In this document: positions 11,991 to 23,330 of the stretch, in pieces | Layout: every line of letters starts with the position of its first letter | How positions within the stretch are numbered: position 1 is the first letter of the stretch | NCBI GenBank assembly: GCA_030770425.1 | Contig: JASJFT010000306.1 | Location: 1 to 42,448 of the forward strand | Length of the DNA: 42,448 nucleotides | From: Darksidea phi | Lineage: Eukaryota > Ascomycota > Dothideomycetes > Pleosporales > Lentitheciaceae | Reading direction: 5' to 3' | The notes under the pieces: generated by a model | Databases searched by the model: none | The model's input: the letters and a program-made list of their open reading frames with translations, nothing else | What the model was told of the DNA's origin: nothing | Translations under genes and position numbers: made by a program

Positions 11991-13560
11991 TAATTATAGT
12001 TTAAGGATTACTATACTAGGTTTCTCTATTCTTTAGTAATTAGGTCTCCTACTAAGCGCGTCTACTTATCTATTTTCTAATTCCTTAGTATATATAATCT
12101 TAATATTATAGATTACGAAGGTTTATATCTATTATATCTATCTTCTAATTAGAAGTTTATTTATTAAGAATTCTATTAAATTCTTATAATTTATATAGAT
12201 CGTAATAGAGTATTTAGATTCCTATAGATTAGATCTCTATTCCTTTAAAGCTTCGATAATTACTAGTAATTCTTTATTATAGATATCGTAGTTAAGTTCG
12301 GCTAGTAATATCTTCCGTAAGAAGTAGTATATTAGTTTAAGGTTATCTTTATTATCTTTCTATAATAGTACTACTTCTATTATATAGTCTAATATATCCG
12401 TCTTAATAATTAATAGTTTTTTAGAATTATATATCTTAATTATAGGTTCTTTAGTAAACTATTCTTTAATCTTTTTAAAAGCTTATTAGTATTCCTCCTT
12501 CTATTTAAAAGACTAGTCTTTTCTAGTAAGTTATATAAGAGGTACTATTATTATACTCTATTATAGTATTAATTTTCGATAGAAGTTATAGAATCCTAGA
12601 AATAATTATAACTTCTTAAGATTCTTAGATATAGACTATTCTTTAACTTTCTCGATTTATTATAAGTCTACTTTAATTTCTCCTAGTTTAATAATAAATC
12701 CTAGAAACTCTATTTCTTATATATAGAATTTATATTTTTATAGATAAAAGTATAGTTATACTTTCTTAAGTACCTATAGAACCTTTTTTATATATTCTTT
12801 ATATTTACCTTCAGTCTTAGAATAGATTAGAATATTATTAAGATATACTATTACGAACTAATTAAGGTAATTTTATAAAATATTATTAATTTATTCTTAG
12901 AATATCGTAGGTATATTAATAAGTTTAAAAGATATTACTTAATACTTATATAGTTCTTTCTTAGTCCTAAAAGCTATTTTCTATTCTTTATCTTTCTTAA
13001 TTCTAATCTAGTAGTATATATTTCGGATATCTAATCGTATAAACTATTTAACTCTTCTTAGTTAATCTTATATCTTAAATATTAGAGATAAGAGGTACTA
13101 ATTTTTAATCGTAATATTATTAAGTATTTAATAATTAATATATAGTCGTAGTTCTATAGTACCTTTCTTAGGTACGAAGAGAACTAGGTATTCTATAGGC
13201 GAATTCGAGTATTAGATATACCTTTTTATAAGGTTATCTTTAAGATATTTTATTATAATCTTTTCTTCTTTCTTAGTTAACTTATAGATTAGTCCGAATC
13301 CTAGAGTTTTTCCTTTTTATAGTAGAATTACGTAATCCTAGAACTAGTATTAAGATAGACTTTCCTTAGATTCTTTAAATAATTCTTTCTATTCTCTATA
13401 GTATTCTAGAATATTATAATCTTCTTAGATTATATTAGCCCTTTCCTATAGAAATATTACTTATCGATTTAACTATTAGATACGCGGGTTAGCTTCTTAT
13501 AACTATAGTATTTCTAAGATTACGTCTTAGTCTTCTAATATCTCTATAATATTAAGTATT
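11991..13560 (-). pseudogene. Inner Gypsy reverse transcriptase and RNase H relic
   Basis: The minus-strand frame shows the Ty3/Gypsy reverse transcriptase. The active-site motif at 12,845-12,819 reads Y-L-N-N-I-L-I-Y-S where fungal elements have Y-L-D-D-I-L-I-Y-S. Both Asn codons (AAT) follow a T, so GAT to AAT by RIP is the simple explanation, although some elements carry Asn at the first position naturally. About 100 codons on comes the F-L-G-F-I-I motif of the connection to RNase H, which occupies roughly 12,650-12,100. A surviving CA at 12,812 lies beside the active site. Confidence 0.88.
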
Positions 13561-13870
13561 TTATTTTCCTTTTTCTAGTTATATAGGCTAAATTTACCTC
13601 TAATTTCGTATATTATAGACTTATTAAAGGATTCTCCTTTAATAGTATATATAATACTAGAATATTATTTCTTTTATTAAGGAATCTTCCTTTATTAGAT
13701 AAAATTCTTACTAATAAAGTTCTATATAGCTCCGTTATTAATTAAGGTAGTAATTATTTTTTCTTAGTAAGTTTCTTAAAGATAAATATAGTCCTATTCT
13801 CTAGTTCCCTAAATCCTTATCTTCTTTAGCTAATATTTCGTATTAATCTTAGTTTAGATATACTTTAGGT
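13561..13870 (-). pseudogene. Inner Gypsy retropepsin-like protease relic
   Basis: On the minus strand at 13,744-13,700 the frame reads L-I-N-N-G-A-I-stop-N-F-I-S, corresponding to the fungal Gypsy protease active site L-I-D-S/N-G-A-T-x-N-F-I-S. The catalytic Asp codon GAT, preceded by T, has become AAT as RIP predicts. The Thr to Ile change (ACA to ATA) also fits. It lies directly upstream of the reverse transcriptase, in the same orientation. Confidence 0.72.
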
Positions 13871-14860
13871 ATTTATTCTCTAAATATTTATACTATAGTC
13901 TTTCTAGAATATAATTTAAAGATAAAAGTAGTTCTAGTATAATTCATATATATCCTTTTTATTATTAATTTTTAAATTATTACTATTTATATACTACTTC
14001 TAGTATAACTACTTAGATAATCCTTTTATTATAGTCTTTTACGAGATAGTAGTCGTTTTTTTACTTTACTTTCTTATAGAGTTTATACTCTCTTTATACG
14101 TATAAGATCTATATAATCTTAAAGTATACTAGGTATCTTATTTCGTATTATAGGTCGTTCTCTAGATTAATCTTATATTTCTAATTATTATATTCTATAA
14201 AGATTATTTATATAAGAATCTATTATTTAATTACCGTATACTATAGTTATTTCTTATTAACTATTTTTATAATATACTATATTTCCTTCTAAGTTTCTTA
14301 GTTAAATATAAGATCTATTACGATAAAGTTTTATTTAACTTATTATTTAAAATCTTTAAATAGTCGATATATTAGATAAGATTTAGACTATTCTTTATAA
14401 ATCTCTTATATTATTATAGGTATTATAGTTTTTTCTATAAATCTTAAGGCTCGAGTATAAGTTATATTAAGTTCTAATACTAGTTCTATTTCTTCTTTAG
14501 ATAGTCGAATTATCTATAGATATTTAGTATTCTTATATATCGTAACTAGGTTTTTATCTTCTAATTCTAAGAACTTATTATTATTATTAACTATTTATAA
14601 TAGTATATTTAGAGTATTATTAAAGTCTTTCTACTTTATAGATAAGCCTTCCTTAGATACTTCTTCTTATACTTTTAGTAAGAACGAAACTCTTCTCTAA
14701 GACTTCTAAGTTATAGTTACTCGTTATTTCTATAGCTAATAACTAGTATTTAACTTAGCTTTATAGTACGTCTTATATTAGTCGCGTATATAAGTTATCT
14801 AATATATAGTATTATATTCTTATATTATAGCTACTCTATCCCTCTTACCCTACTAAGTAT
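13871..14860 (-). pseudogene. Inner Gypsy gag-protease linker region
   Basis: About 1 kb of minus-strand sequence between the Cys-rich end of gag and the protease. It has coding character (Lys, Gln and Arg-rich, RIP-type stops only), but no domain is recognisable. Fungal Gypsy elements commonly have a variable linker here. A surviving CA is at 13,945. Confidence 0.45.
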
Positions 14861-15860
14861 ATTAAGGTTTTTCTTTTCTTAGACCTAACCTATAATCTTT
14901 TACTAGGTATTCTTACTTCTTATACTTAAAGTATACTTATTTCTTATAAAGCTCTTATTTCTTAGAATTTTATTTCCCTTTCTTAGGCTCTAAACTAGCC
15001 CCTAGGACTATTACCTCTAGTTTATAATATTTTTCTTCTTTCTTCTTTTTATAGAATTTAACCTTCTCTTTTCTTTCTAAGTTCTAGAGATAGAGGTTAT
15101 TATTAATCTTAATAGCTTATTTAATTAGTTCTCTTATAGTCTAGGGTCGTTTTATTTAAATTATTTCGTAATAGATATAATCTTTTAGTTCTTCGTAGTA
15201 TTATAATATAAGAACTATCTCTTCTTATTAAATCTTTATAGCGAGTTATTTAAACTTAGATATATAGGTTATAATAGATTTTATCTATCTAAGGCGCGTA
15301 ATTTTTTATTCTACTAGTCTTTCTAAGTTAATATCTTTAAAGGTAATATATAACTTATTCTTAAAGTACTCGTAACTCGAGAAGATAGCCTTTATTTTAT
15401 TACTTTATTAGACTTTAGGTAGTTATAGTTATTTATTTAAATATATTTTAAACTAAGTAATAGCTTTCCCTATAAACTAAGCTATTATAAACGATACTTT
15501 ATTACTTTTAGTAGATAGCTTTATTCTATTAAGATTAAGATAGATTATTATATTAGCTAAAAATCCTCTAAGCTTCGATCTAGTTCTATTAAACTTCTTT
15601 AGTTCTCTAAACTTTAATAGTTTACTTATATACCTCTAAAGTTAGGTAGTTAATTCTATAAACTAGGCTTTTAGTATATCTTCTCTTTTCTTAAATATAT
15701 ACTAATTCTTAATAACTCTTTTAAAGTTTTCCGTAGTTATACTATCTTCTAAAGAACTAAATTCCTAATAGCTTTCTACTTCTAAAGGTTTAATCTAAGT
15801 TAACGGCTATACTACTCTACTTTATCGAGTTCCCTCTCCTACTATTATAGTTAGCTATTC
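14861..15860 (-). pseudogene. Inner Gypsy gag relic
   Basis: The minus-strand frame from about 15,650 to 15,150 gives a helical capsid-type sequence containing the A-x-x-x-F-x-x-Y-L-N-K-Q pattern and the Y-x-x-F-K-N-x-L motif of Ty3/Gypsy capsids. Near 14,960-14,900 comes a short basic segment with a Y-F-x-Y-R-x-x-G-Y-like pattern. It reads as a C-x2-C-x4-H-type zinc knuckle whose Cys and His codons have become Tyr. It would package the genomic RNA into virus-like particles. The start codon is not visible because ATG has become ATA throughout. Confidence 0.75.
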
Positions 15861-15881
15861 CTACCTACTAGATAGTTAAGG

Positions 15882-16322
15882 TATTAAACGAAATCTAGAC
15901 CTAATAGGTTATTTAGTCTTATTTAGAATTTATACTTAAGATAGAAATAGAGAAGTAAAAATAAGTAGGTAATAGTTTAATTATATTAATAGACTAGGAT
16001 TAATCTAGATTTAAATTAACTATAGAGAAGGAAGACTATTTAGAAGATTTATAATTATTATATATTAATTTAGTTCTCTTAAATCTATAGCTCTATATCT
16101 ATAAATCTACTAAGCTATAGCTTTATAGCTCTATTTTAATAGATCTACTAAGTTATTACGTAACCTCTTAAATTTATTCTTACTAAGATATAGATCTATT
16201 ATATAACTTCCTATTCTCTAATTATAAGGTCCGCGTTATATTCTTTATTAGAACTAGTAGTTAGCTCGATTTCTAGTAGCTCTATTTATTAGTAGTCTAT
16301 AGTATATATTTAGTTTATAATA
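15882..16322 (-). repeat. Inner Gypsy 5' LTR (441 bp)
   Basis: Twin of 9,325-9,765. It lies upstream of gag in the element's own orientation. The primer-binding site should begin at 15,881 going left on the minus strand (ccttaactatct...). It does not match a tRNA tail that I can name. Confidence 0.93.
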
Positions 16323-16327
16323 GTACT
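16323..16327 (+). repeat. Target-site duplication, inner Gypsy, right copy
   Basis: The sequence gtact matches 9,320-9,324. After it the reading of the outer Gypsy polyprotein resumes. Confidence 0.88.
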
Positions 16328-16399
16328 AAATCTAGGAAAAGCTAACGAGGTTACCAAAAAAATAATAGAAAGAAAAAGAAAGTAATATCTATCTCTAAT

Positions 16400-17990
16400 A
16401 ACCTACTAGGGTAGACTATTAATAATAAGTTTAATATATATTTTCTTAAGCCTTCTAATATATAGAAGCTCGTAAATAAGAAAGAAGTTATACTAGAAGC
16501 TACTAGCCTATATAAAGTTAACTTATTAATTAGAAATAAATAGTTAAAAGACTTAGTAGAAGACTTAGTAAAATAGAACGTATAAGATATAATAGTAGAA
16601 AAGCTTCCTTATAAAGGTTACGTAGAAGCTACCCTAGATTATTTCTCTAAGGTTAACTTAGATAAGCTATTTCTTAGAAGAGAGAATATTAACTATAAAA
16701 TTATTCTTAAAGATAATATAAATAAGCTTAGTACGAGTCTACTTTATAATATATTCCTTAAATACCTAAAGCTACTAAAAGCTTATTTAGAAGAGTACCT
16801 AAAAAAGGACTTTATTATAACTAGTAATACTAACTTTACCTCGCCCGTTCTATTCGCTAAGAAGCTAGAAGAAAGGTAGAGGTTCTACGTCGACTACTAA
16901 AAAATTAATATAATTATAAAGAAAGATATTATAGCTATTCTCTTAATTAAGAAGATATTAATATAACTCTTTAAAGTAAAAGTCTTTACTAAGCTAGACG
17001 TATATTAAGTCTTCTATTATATTAGATTAGACCCTAATATAGAAGACCTTATAACTTTTAAAACGAGATATAGAAACTATAAATATCGTATTCTACCTTT
17101 TAGGCTATATAATAGACTAGTAATCTTTTAGTACTATATTAATTAAGTACTTAAGGACGAAATTAATAAGATCTATACTATCTATATAAATAATATCTTA
17201 ATCTACTTAGAAGATCCTCTTAAATATAAGAAATATATAAGTAAAATCCTAGATAAGCTTAAAAAGATTAGATTATAGATTAATATTAAAAAGAGTAAGT
17301 TTATAGTTACTAAGATAAAGTTTTTAAATTTTATTATTAATACTAAAGGGATCCGTATAGATCCTAATAAAATAGTAGCTATTAAAGACTAGAAGGAATC
17401 TATAATCTTAAAAGGGCTATAAGCTTATCTAGACTTCTATAACTACTACTATAAGTAGCTAAAAGACTATAGTTATATAGTCCGCCCGCTTATCTAATTA
17501 CTATAAAAGGAAAAATTCTATACCTTCGGGCCTAAAGAGTAAGTTATATTTAAGAAAAGTAAGATATTATTATATTCGAATATTATTATAAGATATTACT
17601 TACTCTACTATAGAACCCGTATAGAAACCGACGTAAGTAACGATATTCTAGTAAATACCTTTATATAGCTTTAGGATAATAGAATCTAATAATCTATAGC
17701 CTACTTTATAAAGATAATAAAGTTTATAAAAATAAACTATAAGATCTATAATAAGAAGATACTCGCGGTTATAAGAGGATTAAATAAATAAAGAACTTAA
17801 CTTATAGGATTATAACTAAATAAACTCTTCTAAGTTATTACTAATTACTAAGTACTAGAGTATTTCTCGACTAAGTATAAACTAACCCTACGATAGACTT
17901 ACTAGGTTAAGAAGCTTATAGACTACTACTATACTATTTATTATCGCCCCGGGACTACTAATATTATTATAGATACCCTCTTTTAAAAAT
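16400..17990 (+). pseudogene. Outer Gypsy reverse transcriptase and RNase H relic
   Basis: One + strand frame (for example codon start 16,982) gives a nearly continuous Ty3/Gypsy reverse transcriptase. The T-K-L-D-V-Y motif with the first catalytic Asp is intact at 16,997-16,999. The second motif at 17,183-17,209 reads Y-I-N-N-I-L-I-Y where Y-x-D-D is usual. The second Asn fits a RIP change of GAT; the first follows an A and does not, so it may be natural. The F-L-x-F-I-I motif is near 17,325. RNase H begins with T-R-I-E-T-D-V-S-N-D at about 17,614-17,643, which keeps its Asp. Remaining stops are at former Trp and Gln codons. Confidence 0.92.
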
Positions 17991-17999
17991 AAAAAGAGT

Positions 18000-19735
18000 T
18001 AAAAACTTAGAAGAAAAAAGATAAAACTATTAGGACTTATATCTTTATTTCCTTTAGATAGACCTCCGCTACGATAGCTATCTTAATAGCTACTACTAAT
18101 ACCTAGGATTCTAAATATAAAATCGAAGCTTATTCTTATCTACTTTTTAACTATATACTTTATAAAAATCGTATATATACTATACTTAAATTAGAGTAAA
18201 AGTTAGCTTATTAAGAACGTAAGTATCTATTCTTAACCCTATCTAGGCTTCTCTTCTAAAAAGAAAAGTTAGTAGTATCTAAAGTAGGATTCCTTAAGAT
18301 CTACCTTATTTAGATAGTATATACTATATAGATTACTACTTATCTAGGTATAAAGAAAACTATTAGACTCTTAAGAGACCTATATTATTAGGGTATAATA
18401 AATAAAGATATAAAATATTACGTAAGAAACTATAAGTAGTACTAATAGAGTTATAAGTCTTAAGATAAGACTTTAGATCTTCTTAAACTACTCCCTATAT
18501 CTAAAAGAATATAGAAAGATATTTCTATAAACTTTAAAAGCTTCCCGAAGGACTATAAGAAATATAATAATATATTTATAGTAATATATAGATTATTAAA
18601 ATATACTTTCTTATTACCCTACTTTAAGACTACTACTACTAAAGATATAGCTACTCTTTACTATATATATATATAGTAAGTCTTTAGTTTCCTATATACT
18701 ATAGTCTTAGATCGAGACCTATAGTTCGTATTAGACTTTACGAAAGAATTATATAGACTCGTAGAAATTAGTTAGTTATTATCTATAGTCTACTATCTAT
18801 AGACTAATAGTAATATAGAAGTTTTTAATTAATAGTTAGACTAATAATTATATCCCTTTATAAACTTCTATTAGAATAACTAGTCCGATCTTCTACCTAG
18901 TATAGACTAGGTCTAGGTAATTCTTCTATATAATATAATAGGATTTTTCTTATTCGAGATCGAATTCAGCTATAAGGCTTATTACTACTAGGACTAGTAA
19001 GAATACGTCTATAAACCCTCCGAATTACTAAATAATATAATTATATAGGTAGTCTAAGAGTTTATAAAAATCTAAGCTAATATAGTCTAATAGATTTACG
19101 ACTATACCTAAGCTAATATTATAATAGTTTAGAAAGCCTAGAGTTAATAAGTTAATAAAAAACGCCGCCCCCTAGATTTCGATATAGGAGATTAAGTCTA
19201 TATTATATCTAAGGGATTTACTACCTTAAGGCTAAGTCTAAAATTAGACTAATAAATATACGAATTTTATCTTATTATTAACTAAAGGTATAACTCCTAT
19301 ATAGTCTAGTTACCCTCTTATATAAAGATATATAACGTTTTTTATATAGATAGATTATATAAAGCTATATAAGATCTATTATCTAGTTAAGTACTTTCTA
19401 AAGAACTAGTTATAAAAGTAAATAGATATTTTAAGTAGCTAGTAGCTTATATTCTTAATAGCCGAATTATTTATAGTAAGCTCTACTATTAAATAAAATA
19501 AATAGGCTACGACCCGGACCTAATCTATTATCTAGTAAGCGATTTTATAAACGTAGTCTAAAAAGTAAAAAAGTTCTACGACGAGTACCTTAATAAGCTA
19601 GATCTACCTAAATAGCTAGTCTAGTAGCTAGAAGCTACGTTATAAGATAAGTTCCTTAGCCCCTAGTTAGAAGATAAGATACTAGTTAAGATAAAAATCT
19701 AGAAAAATCGTCGATATCGAGTATAGGCCCTCTAT
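18000..19735 (+). pseudogene. Outer Gypsy integrase with chromodomain-like C-terminus (relic)
   Basis: The frame continues after RNase H. An H-H-C-C zinc-binding domain lies at about 18,320-18,440, its Cys codons now TAT. The integrase core has L-D-R-D near 18,708 (first catalytic Asp kept), an S-x-V-Y-Y-x-x-T-N-S-N motif (S-T-A-Y-H-P-Q-T-D-G-N before decay) near 18,785-18,815, and the F-F-L-F-E-I-E-F stretch with the catalytic Glu near 18,950. A GPY/F-like part follows with D-I-G-D-x-V-Y-I, then F-Y-I-D-R-L-Y. At about 19,440-19,600 comes a chromodomain-like module: Y-Y-Q-I-K-x-I-G-Y-D-P-D followed by a Ser-Asp-Phe and a basic helix. Confidence 0.88.
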
Positions 19736-19890
19736 CCTTTATAGCCTACTAAAACGGGTAATATAATACCTAGAGCTTAGAGTAACTACCCCTAGCTTAG
19801 GGTACCTCTCCTTTATAGTCTACTAAAATAGATAGTATAATACCTAGAGCCTATAGTAATTACCCCTAAGCTTAGAGTATCCCTTTATAG
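19736..19890 (+). repeat. Tandem repeat of about 73 bp after outer pol
   Basis: Units starting cctttatag occur at 19,736, 19,810 and, incomplete, 19,882. It lies in the untranslated stretch between the end of pol and the polypurine tract. Confidence 0.75.
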
Positions 19891-20290
19891 CCTCGCTTTA
19901 CTATAGGTAGAGATATAGAAGAAGTAAGTCTTATCTCTAGTAGGACTATACGTATATAACTTCTAAATAATATAGAAAACTAAGTTACTAACGTCCTCTT
20001 ATATATTCTATAATATCCTTTAGATACGCTAAGCGCGTTATATAGTATATATATTAAAAAAATATTTTTTAGATAATAATTTATATAGTAAAACGAGTAG
20101 ATATACGTAGGGCTATATAATATTAATATACTCTAAGAATAATCTAGAGGGTATTAGTTAAATTATTTTTTAAGTAGGAAGTAATAGATATAAGTACCTA
20201 TCTATCCTTTTTACCCTTCTTTCCTCTCCCCTAAAAGCGTTTTTTCTTAATTATTCGTTTACTAGACCCTTAAGGATAAGGTCTTATTCT

Positions 20291-20303
20291 AGGAGGAAGA
20301 TAA
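20291..20303 (+). promoter_or_regulatory. Polypurine tract of the outer Gypsy
   Basis: The purine-rich aggaggaagataa directly abuts the right LTR. This is where plus-strand DNA synthesis would be primed. Confidence 0.75.
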
Positions 20304-20571
20304 TATTATAGTCTATTCCCTAGGTAACCTAGTTATTTTACTTATTTCCTATTTTGGTTAGTAGATTAGGTAATCCTAAGGATTAGTCTAATAGTTAGTT
20401 AGTTTATTTAGTATACTAAGCCCTATTCGGGTATAAGAACCCTCTATTCTTATACCCTTATAGTACTATCTTAGGATAGCTTTAATATACCGATTCTATT
20501 ATTAGTTAATTAGAAGGCTATCTTAGCTATTATAACTTCTAGTTAATTATACTTAGTCCTAGGGTCTTATA
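20304..20571 (+). repeat. Outer Gypsy 3' LTR (268 bp)
   Basis: Gap-free twin of 5,789-6,056. It is more heavily converted: sites that are CG in the left LTR at 5,794, 5,799, 5,862 and 5,897-5,900 are TA here. At 20,355 it carries TG where the twin has CG (5,840). Confidence 0.92.
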
Positions 20572-20576
20572 GTATA
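20572..20576 (+). repeat. Target-site duplication, outer Gypsy, right copy
   Basis: The sequence gtata matches 5,784-5,788. Confidence 0.85.
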
Positions 20577-21461
20577 TATACTAGTTTAAGATCTACTTTA
20601 CTTATATACCTTCTTATTCCTTTCTTAATTATTTTAATAACTAGGTCTTATCTCTCTTTATATTAATTATTCTACTATATAAGTAATATTATATATATCT
20701 CTATCTTATATTAGGTTCTATACGTATTTAGGACTAGTATATACCTTATAATAATATCTTAATCCTAGATATTACTTAGTATTTATCTAACTTCTACTCT
20801 CTAATTATCTACTATATTAGGGCTATAATAAAGTATACTATTATACTACTTAGTACCCTAAAATATTACGTACCTCTAGGAAGTACTATTAATACCTTCT
20901 AGCTCTTCCCCTATAATATAGACGTTAGTACTAACTAAATATCCTTATTTAAGAACTATCTTTAATTAGACTATATTAATTAGTATATACTATATATTAT
21001 TATATCTAGATCTTATCTTTTCTAGATCTTTTATAATAAAGGTAAACCTATTAAGTAACTTCTTTACCCTTCTTATAGTCCTTTTTCTATCTACTATATT
21101 AAAACTATATTTATTACCTATTATCTATTATATCTTCTATATAATTTATATATAAAAGGTAGTAGTCTAAAGTCCTAGCTAGTAGGGTATTATCTTTTAT
21201 ACTCTCTTCTATAGTAACTTTTAATAGATAATACTTACTTTAGCTATTATTTATAAGGTAGATAATTTAAAGGTATACCCTCTAATCTCTATATCTAAGC
21301 TATCTCGTACCTTCTACTAAACTCTTACTATAAAGTATATAAATAGTTTCTTTATTAAGCTAAATTATAAATAAATAGTATAACTACTATATATCTCGTC
21401 GTAGACTATCCTAGATAGTACTATTATCCTAGCTAGTTTATAGAGAGGTAGGTTATTCTCT

Positions 21462-21481
21462 TATATATATATATATATATT
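21462..21481. repeat. TA microsatellite
   Basis: About ten TA steps in an uninterrupted run. In RIP DNA it could derive from CA or TG dinucleotide repeats. Confidence 0.8.
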
Positions 21482-22249
21482 TTAATAGATAGATTAATAA
21501 ATAGATTAAACTAATTAAGGTATAGCTTATATAGCTTATAAGCTCTAATCTTATATTTATTTTATTATATAGTTATTTATAATTATTATTCTCTATAATT
21601 AATATATTATTTATATTTATATCTATATTAATTTCCTATAGTTCTACCTTTTCTATAGGGTTTATCCTAATAATCGAACCTTAATATATAGTTACGGTAT
21701 AGAAAGAAGTACTACTAAATAAAATATTTAGTTTAGTAATATTAGAACTACTACGTAGTAGATCGAATAATAATTAAGGTATATTATTTAATATCTTAGT
21801 TAACTTAGTTAATATCTTAGTTAGCTTAGATCTTACTAAACCCTATATAGAAGTTAGAAACTAGAGATTATAAGTATCTAGTTATATACCTTACTCGTAT
21901 ATAGCTATTAGAGAGGTTCTTTTTCCTTAACTTAGATAGTACTATCTTTATATACTTTTTAATAATAGGAATAGTATTACTAATTACTTTATATTTTATT
22001 AATATTATTATCTATATATCTATATCTATTAGTACTACGTACTAGAGGGCGTCTTCTTAATTATCTTACCTCGTCTTTTCTAGACTTTCTAGGTCGTATA
22101 CTAGGTATAGATATTTCTTTAGTAGGGATATAGTTATATTAATAATATTTATAATAGATTAATAGTATTTTATTTAAAAGACTACTCTATAAACTTTAAT
22201 ATAGTACTACTTTACTACTAATCTAGTTTAATAAGAATAAGTAGTACGT

Positions 22250-22289
22250 AGCTTTAGATAAGTAATATATAGCTTTAGATAAGTAATAT
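22250..22289 (+). repeat. 20-bp tandem duplication
   Basis: The unit agctttagataagtaatat occurs twice, starting at 22,250 and 22,270. Confidence 0.8.
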
Positions 22290-23330
22290 CCGTCTAAGGA
22301 TAACTTATTTATATACTCTTTTATAATAATTACTTATTACTTTTTATCTATTAGAGTAGTATTAAAGTTATAAACGTTTTAGATAATAAATACGTAGTAG
22401 AATAATTTTTATTTTATCTAATATTTTAGTTTTATACTATAGCTAATAGTATAAACCTATATTATTTAAGATAGGATAACTATCTAGTTATTATAGTATA
22501 TATATATTATATAGGACTACTTAAATTAGTTATAAATATAGGTTATATATAGATTCGTATATTTATATCTTATCCTTATAATCTTCTATTATATCCCCTT
22601 ATTCTACTTCTATTAGTTCTATTATTTAGCTTCCGCTATACGATATTAGTAATAATAGTATAGTCTAACTAGTATACTTACTATATATATTTTTAGTTAG
22701 GATAAGAGTTTCTATAGATATAGCTATCGTATACCTAGTTATACTTTTATTTATCTTTTAATTATTCTTATCTTCTATCTTATTTAACGGTTATACCCGG
22801 AGTTTACTTTAGTAAATATTACTATTTACTTATTATACTAATTATCTTATATTTAAATTTAGGATATTATCTAGTACGCGACTTAACGTATAAGAGTATT
22901 TTATTTTAATAAGTCGTTCTATTCGTATTATCTCTATCTTCGCTTTAATACTATATAGTTATATATCTAGTAATCTAGAATCCTTTATATATTTCTCTAT
23001 ATTATTATATATTAATTCGTATTATATATTATTAAGTCTAAGTTTATATTTTATAATATTAGTAGATAAAGTCTTTTATTAGGTTACTATCTTATAATAT
23101 ATAGGTTTTATACGCCGTACTATTTATTATTATAAATAATAGCTCTTTACTAAAATATATATTATTCGTATTACTATTATAATAGGTATAGAGTATTATA
23201 TAGAAAGGTTAGTATAATAAAGATTTATTAGTAAAACTAGAATAGTTATAAATCTTAGCTAAGTACTTAGTAGATTTATTTTTAACTTCTACTTTATACT
23301 ATTATCTAAAATACGCTTTTTTCTAAAGAG

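Larger units (their letters stand above)
9325..16322 (-). mobile_element. Inner Ty3/Gypsy chromovirus retrotransposon, RIP-inactivated (6,998 bp)
   Basis: A full-length element on the minus strand with 441-bp LTRs (9,325-9,765 and 15,882-16,322) and target-site duplication gtact. Reading leftwards from the right LTR, the order is gag, a long linker, retropepsin, reverse transcriptase, RNase H, integrase and chromodomain. A polypurine tract (gaagggagataa on the minus strand, 9,766-9,777) precedes the 3' LTR. Each LTR opens with tattat (TGTTAT before RIP) on the minus strand. Every frame is broken by RIP. It inserted into the outer Gypsy element and is therefore the younger of the two. Confidence 0.93.
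5789..20571 (+). mobile_element. Outer Ty3/Gypsy chromovirus-type retrotransposon, interrupted and RIP-inactivated
   Basis: A complete LTR retrotransposon with 268-bp LTRs (5,789-6,056 and 20,304-20,571), a 5-bp target-site duplication (gtata) and a polypurine tract before the right LTR. Its gene order on the + strand is gag, protease, reverse transcriptase, RNase H, integrase and a C-terminal chromodomain-like module, the Ty3/Gypsy order. A second Gypsy element fills 9,325-16,322, between protease and reverse transcriptase. Removing it with one copy of its duplication leaves about 7.8 kb. All frames are broken by stops and lost start codons typical of RIP. It sits in older sequence that also carries a Plavaka-like relic. 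Confidence 0.9.
20577..23330. other. RIP-degraded sequence, no family recognised
   Basis: This continues the pre-insertion sequence to the right of the outer Gypsy. Coding-like stretches appear on the minus strand (for example 20,580-20,930), with RIP-type stops, but no motif I can name. It includes a (TA)n run at 21,462-21,481 and a 20-bp tandem duplication at 22,250-22,289. It is downstream of the Plavaka-like transposase in that gene's orientation, and so may be the 3' half of the same transposon or a second gene in it. Confidence 0.4.
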
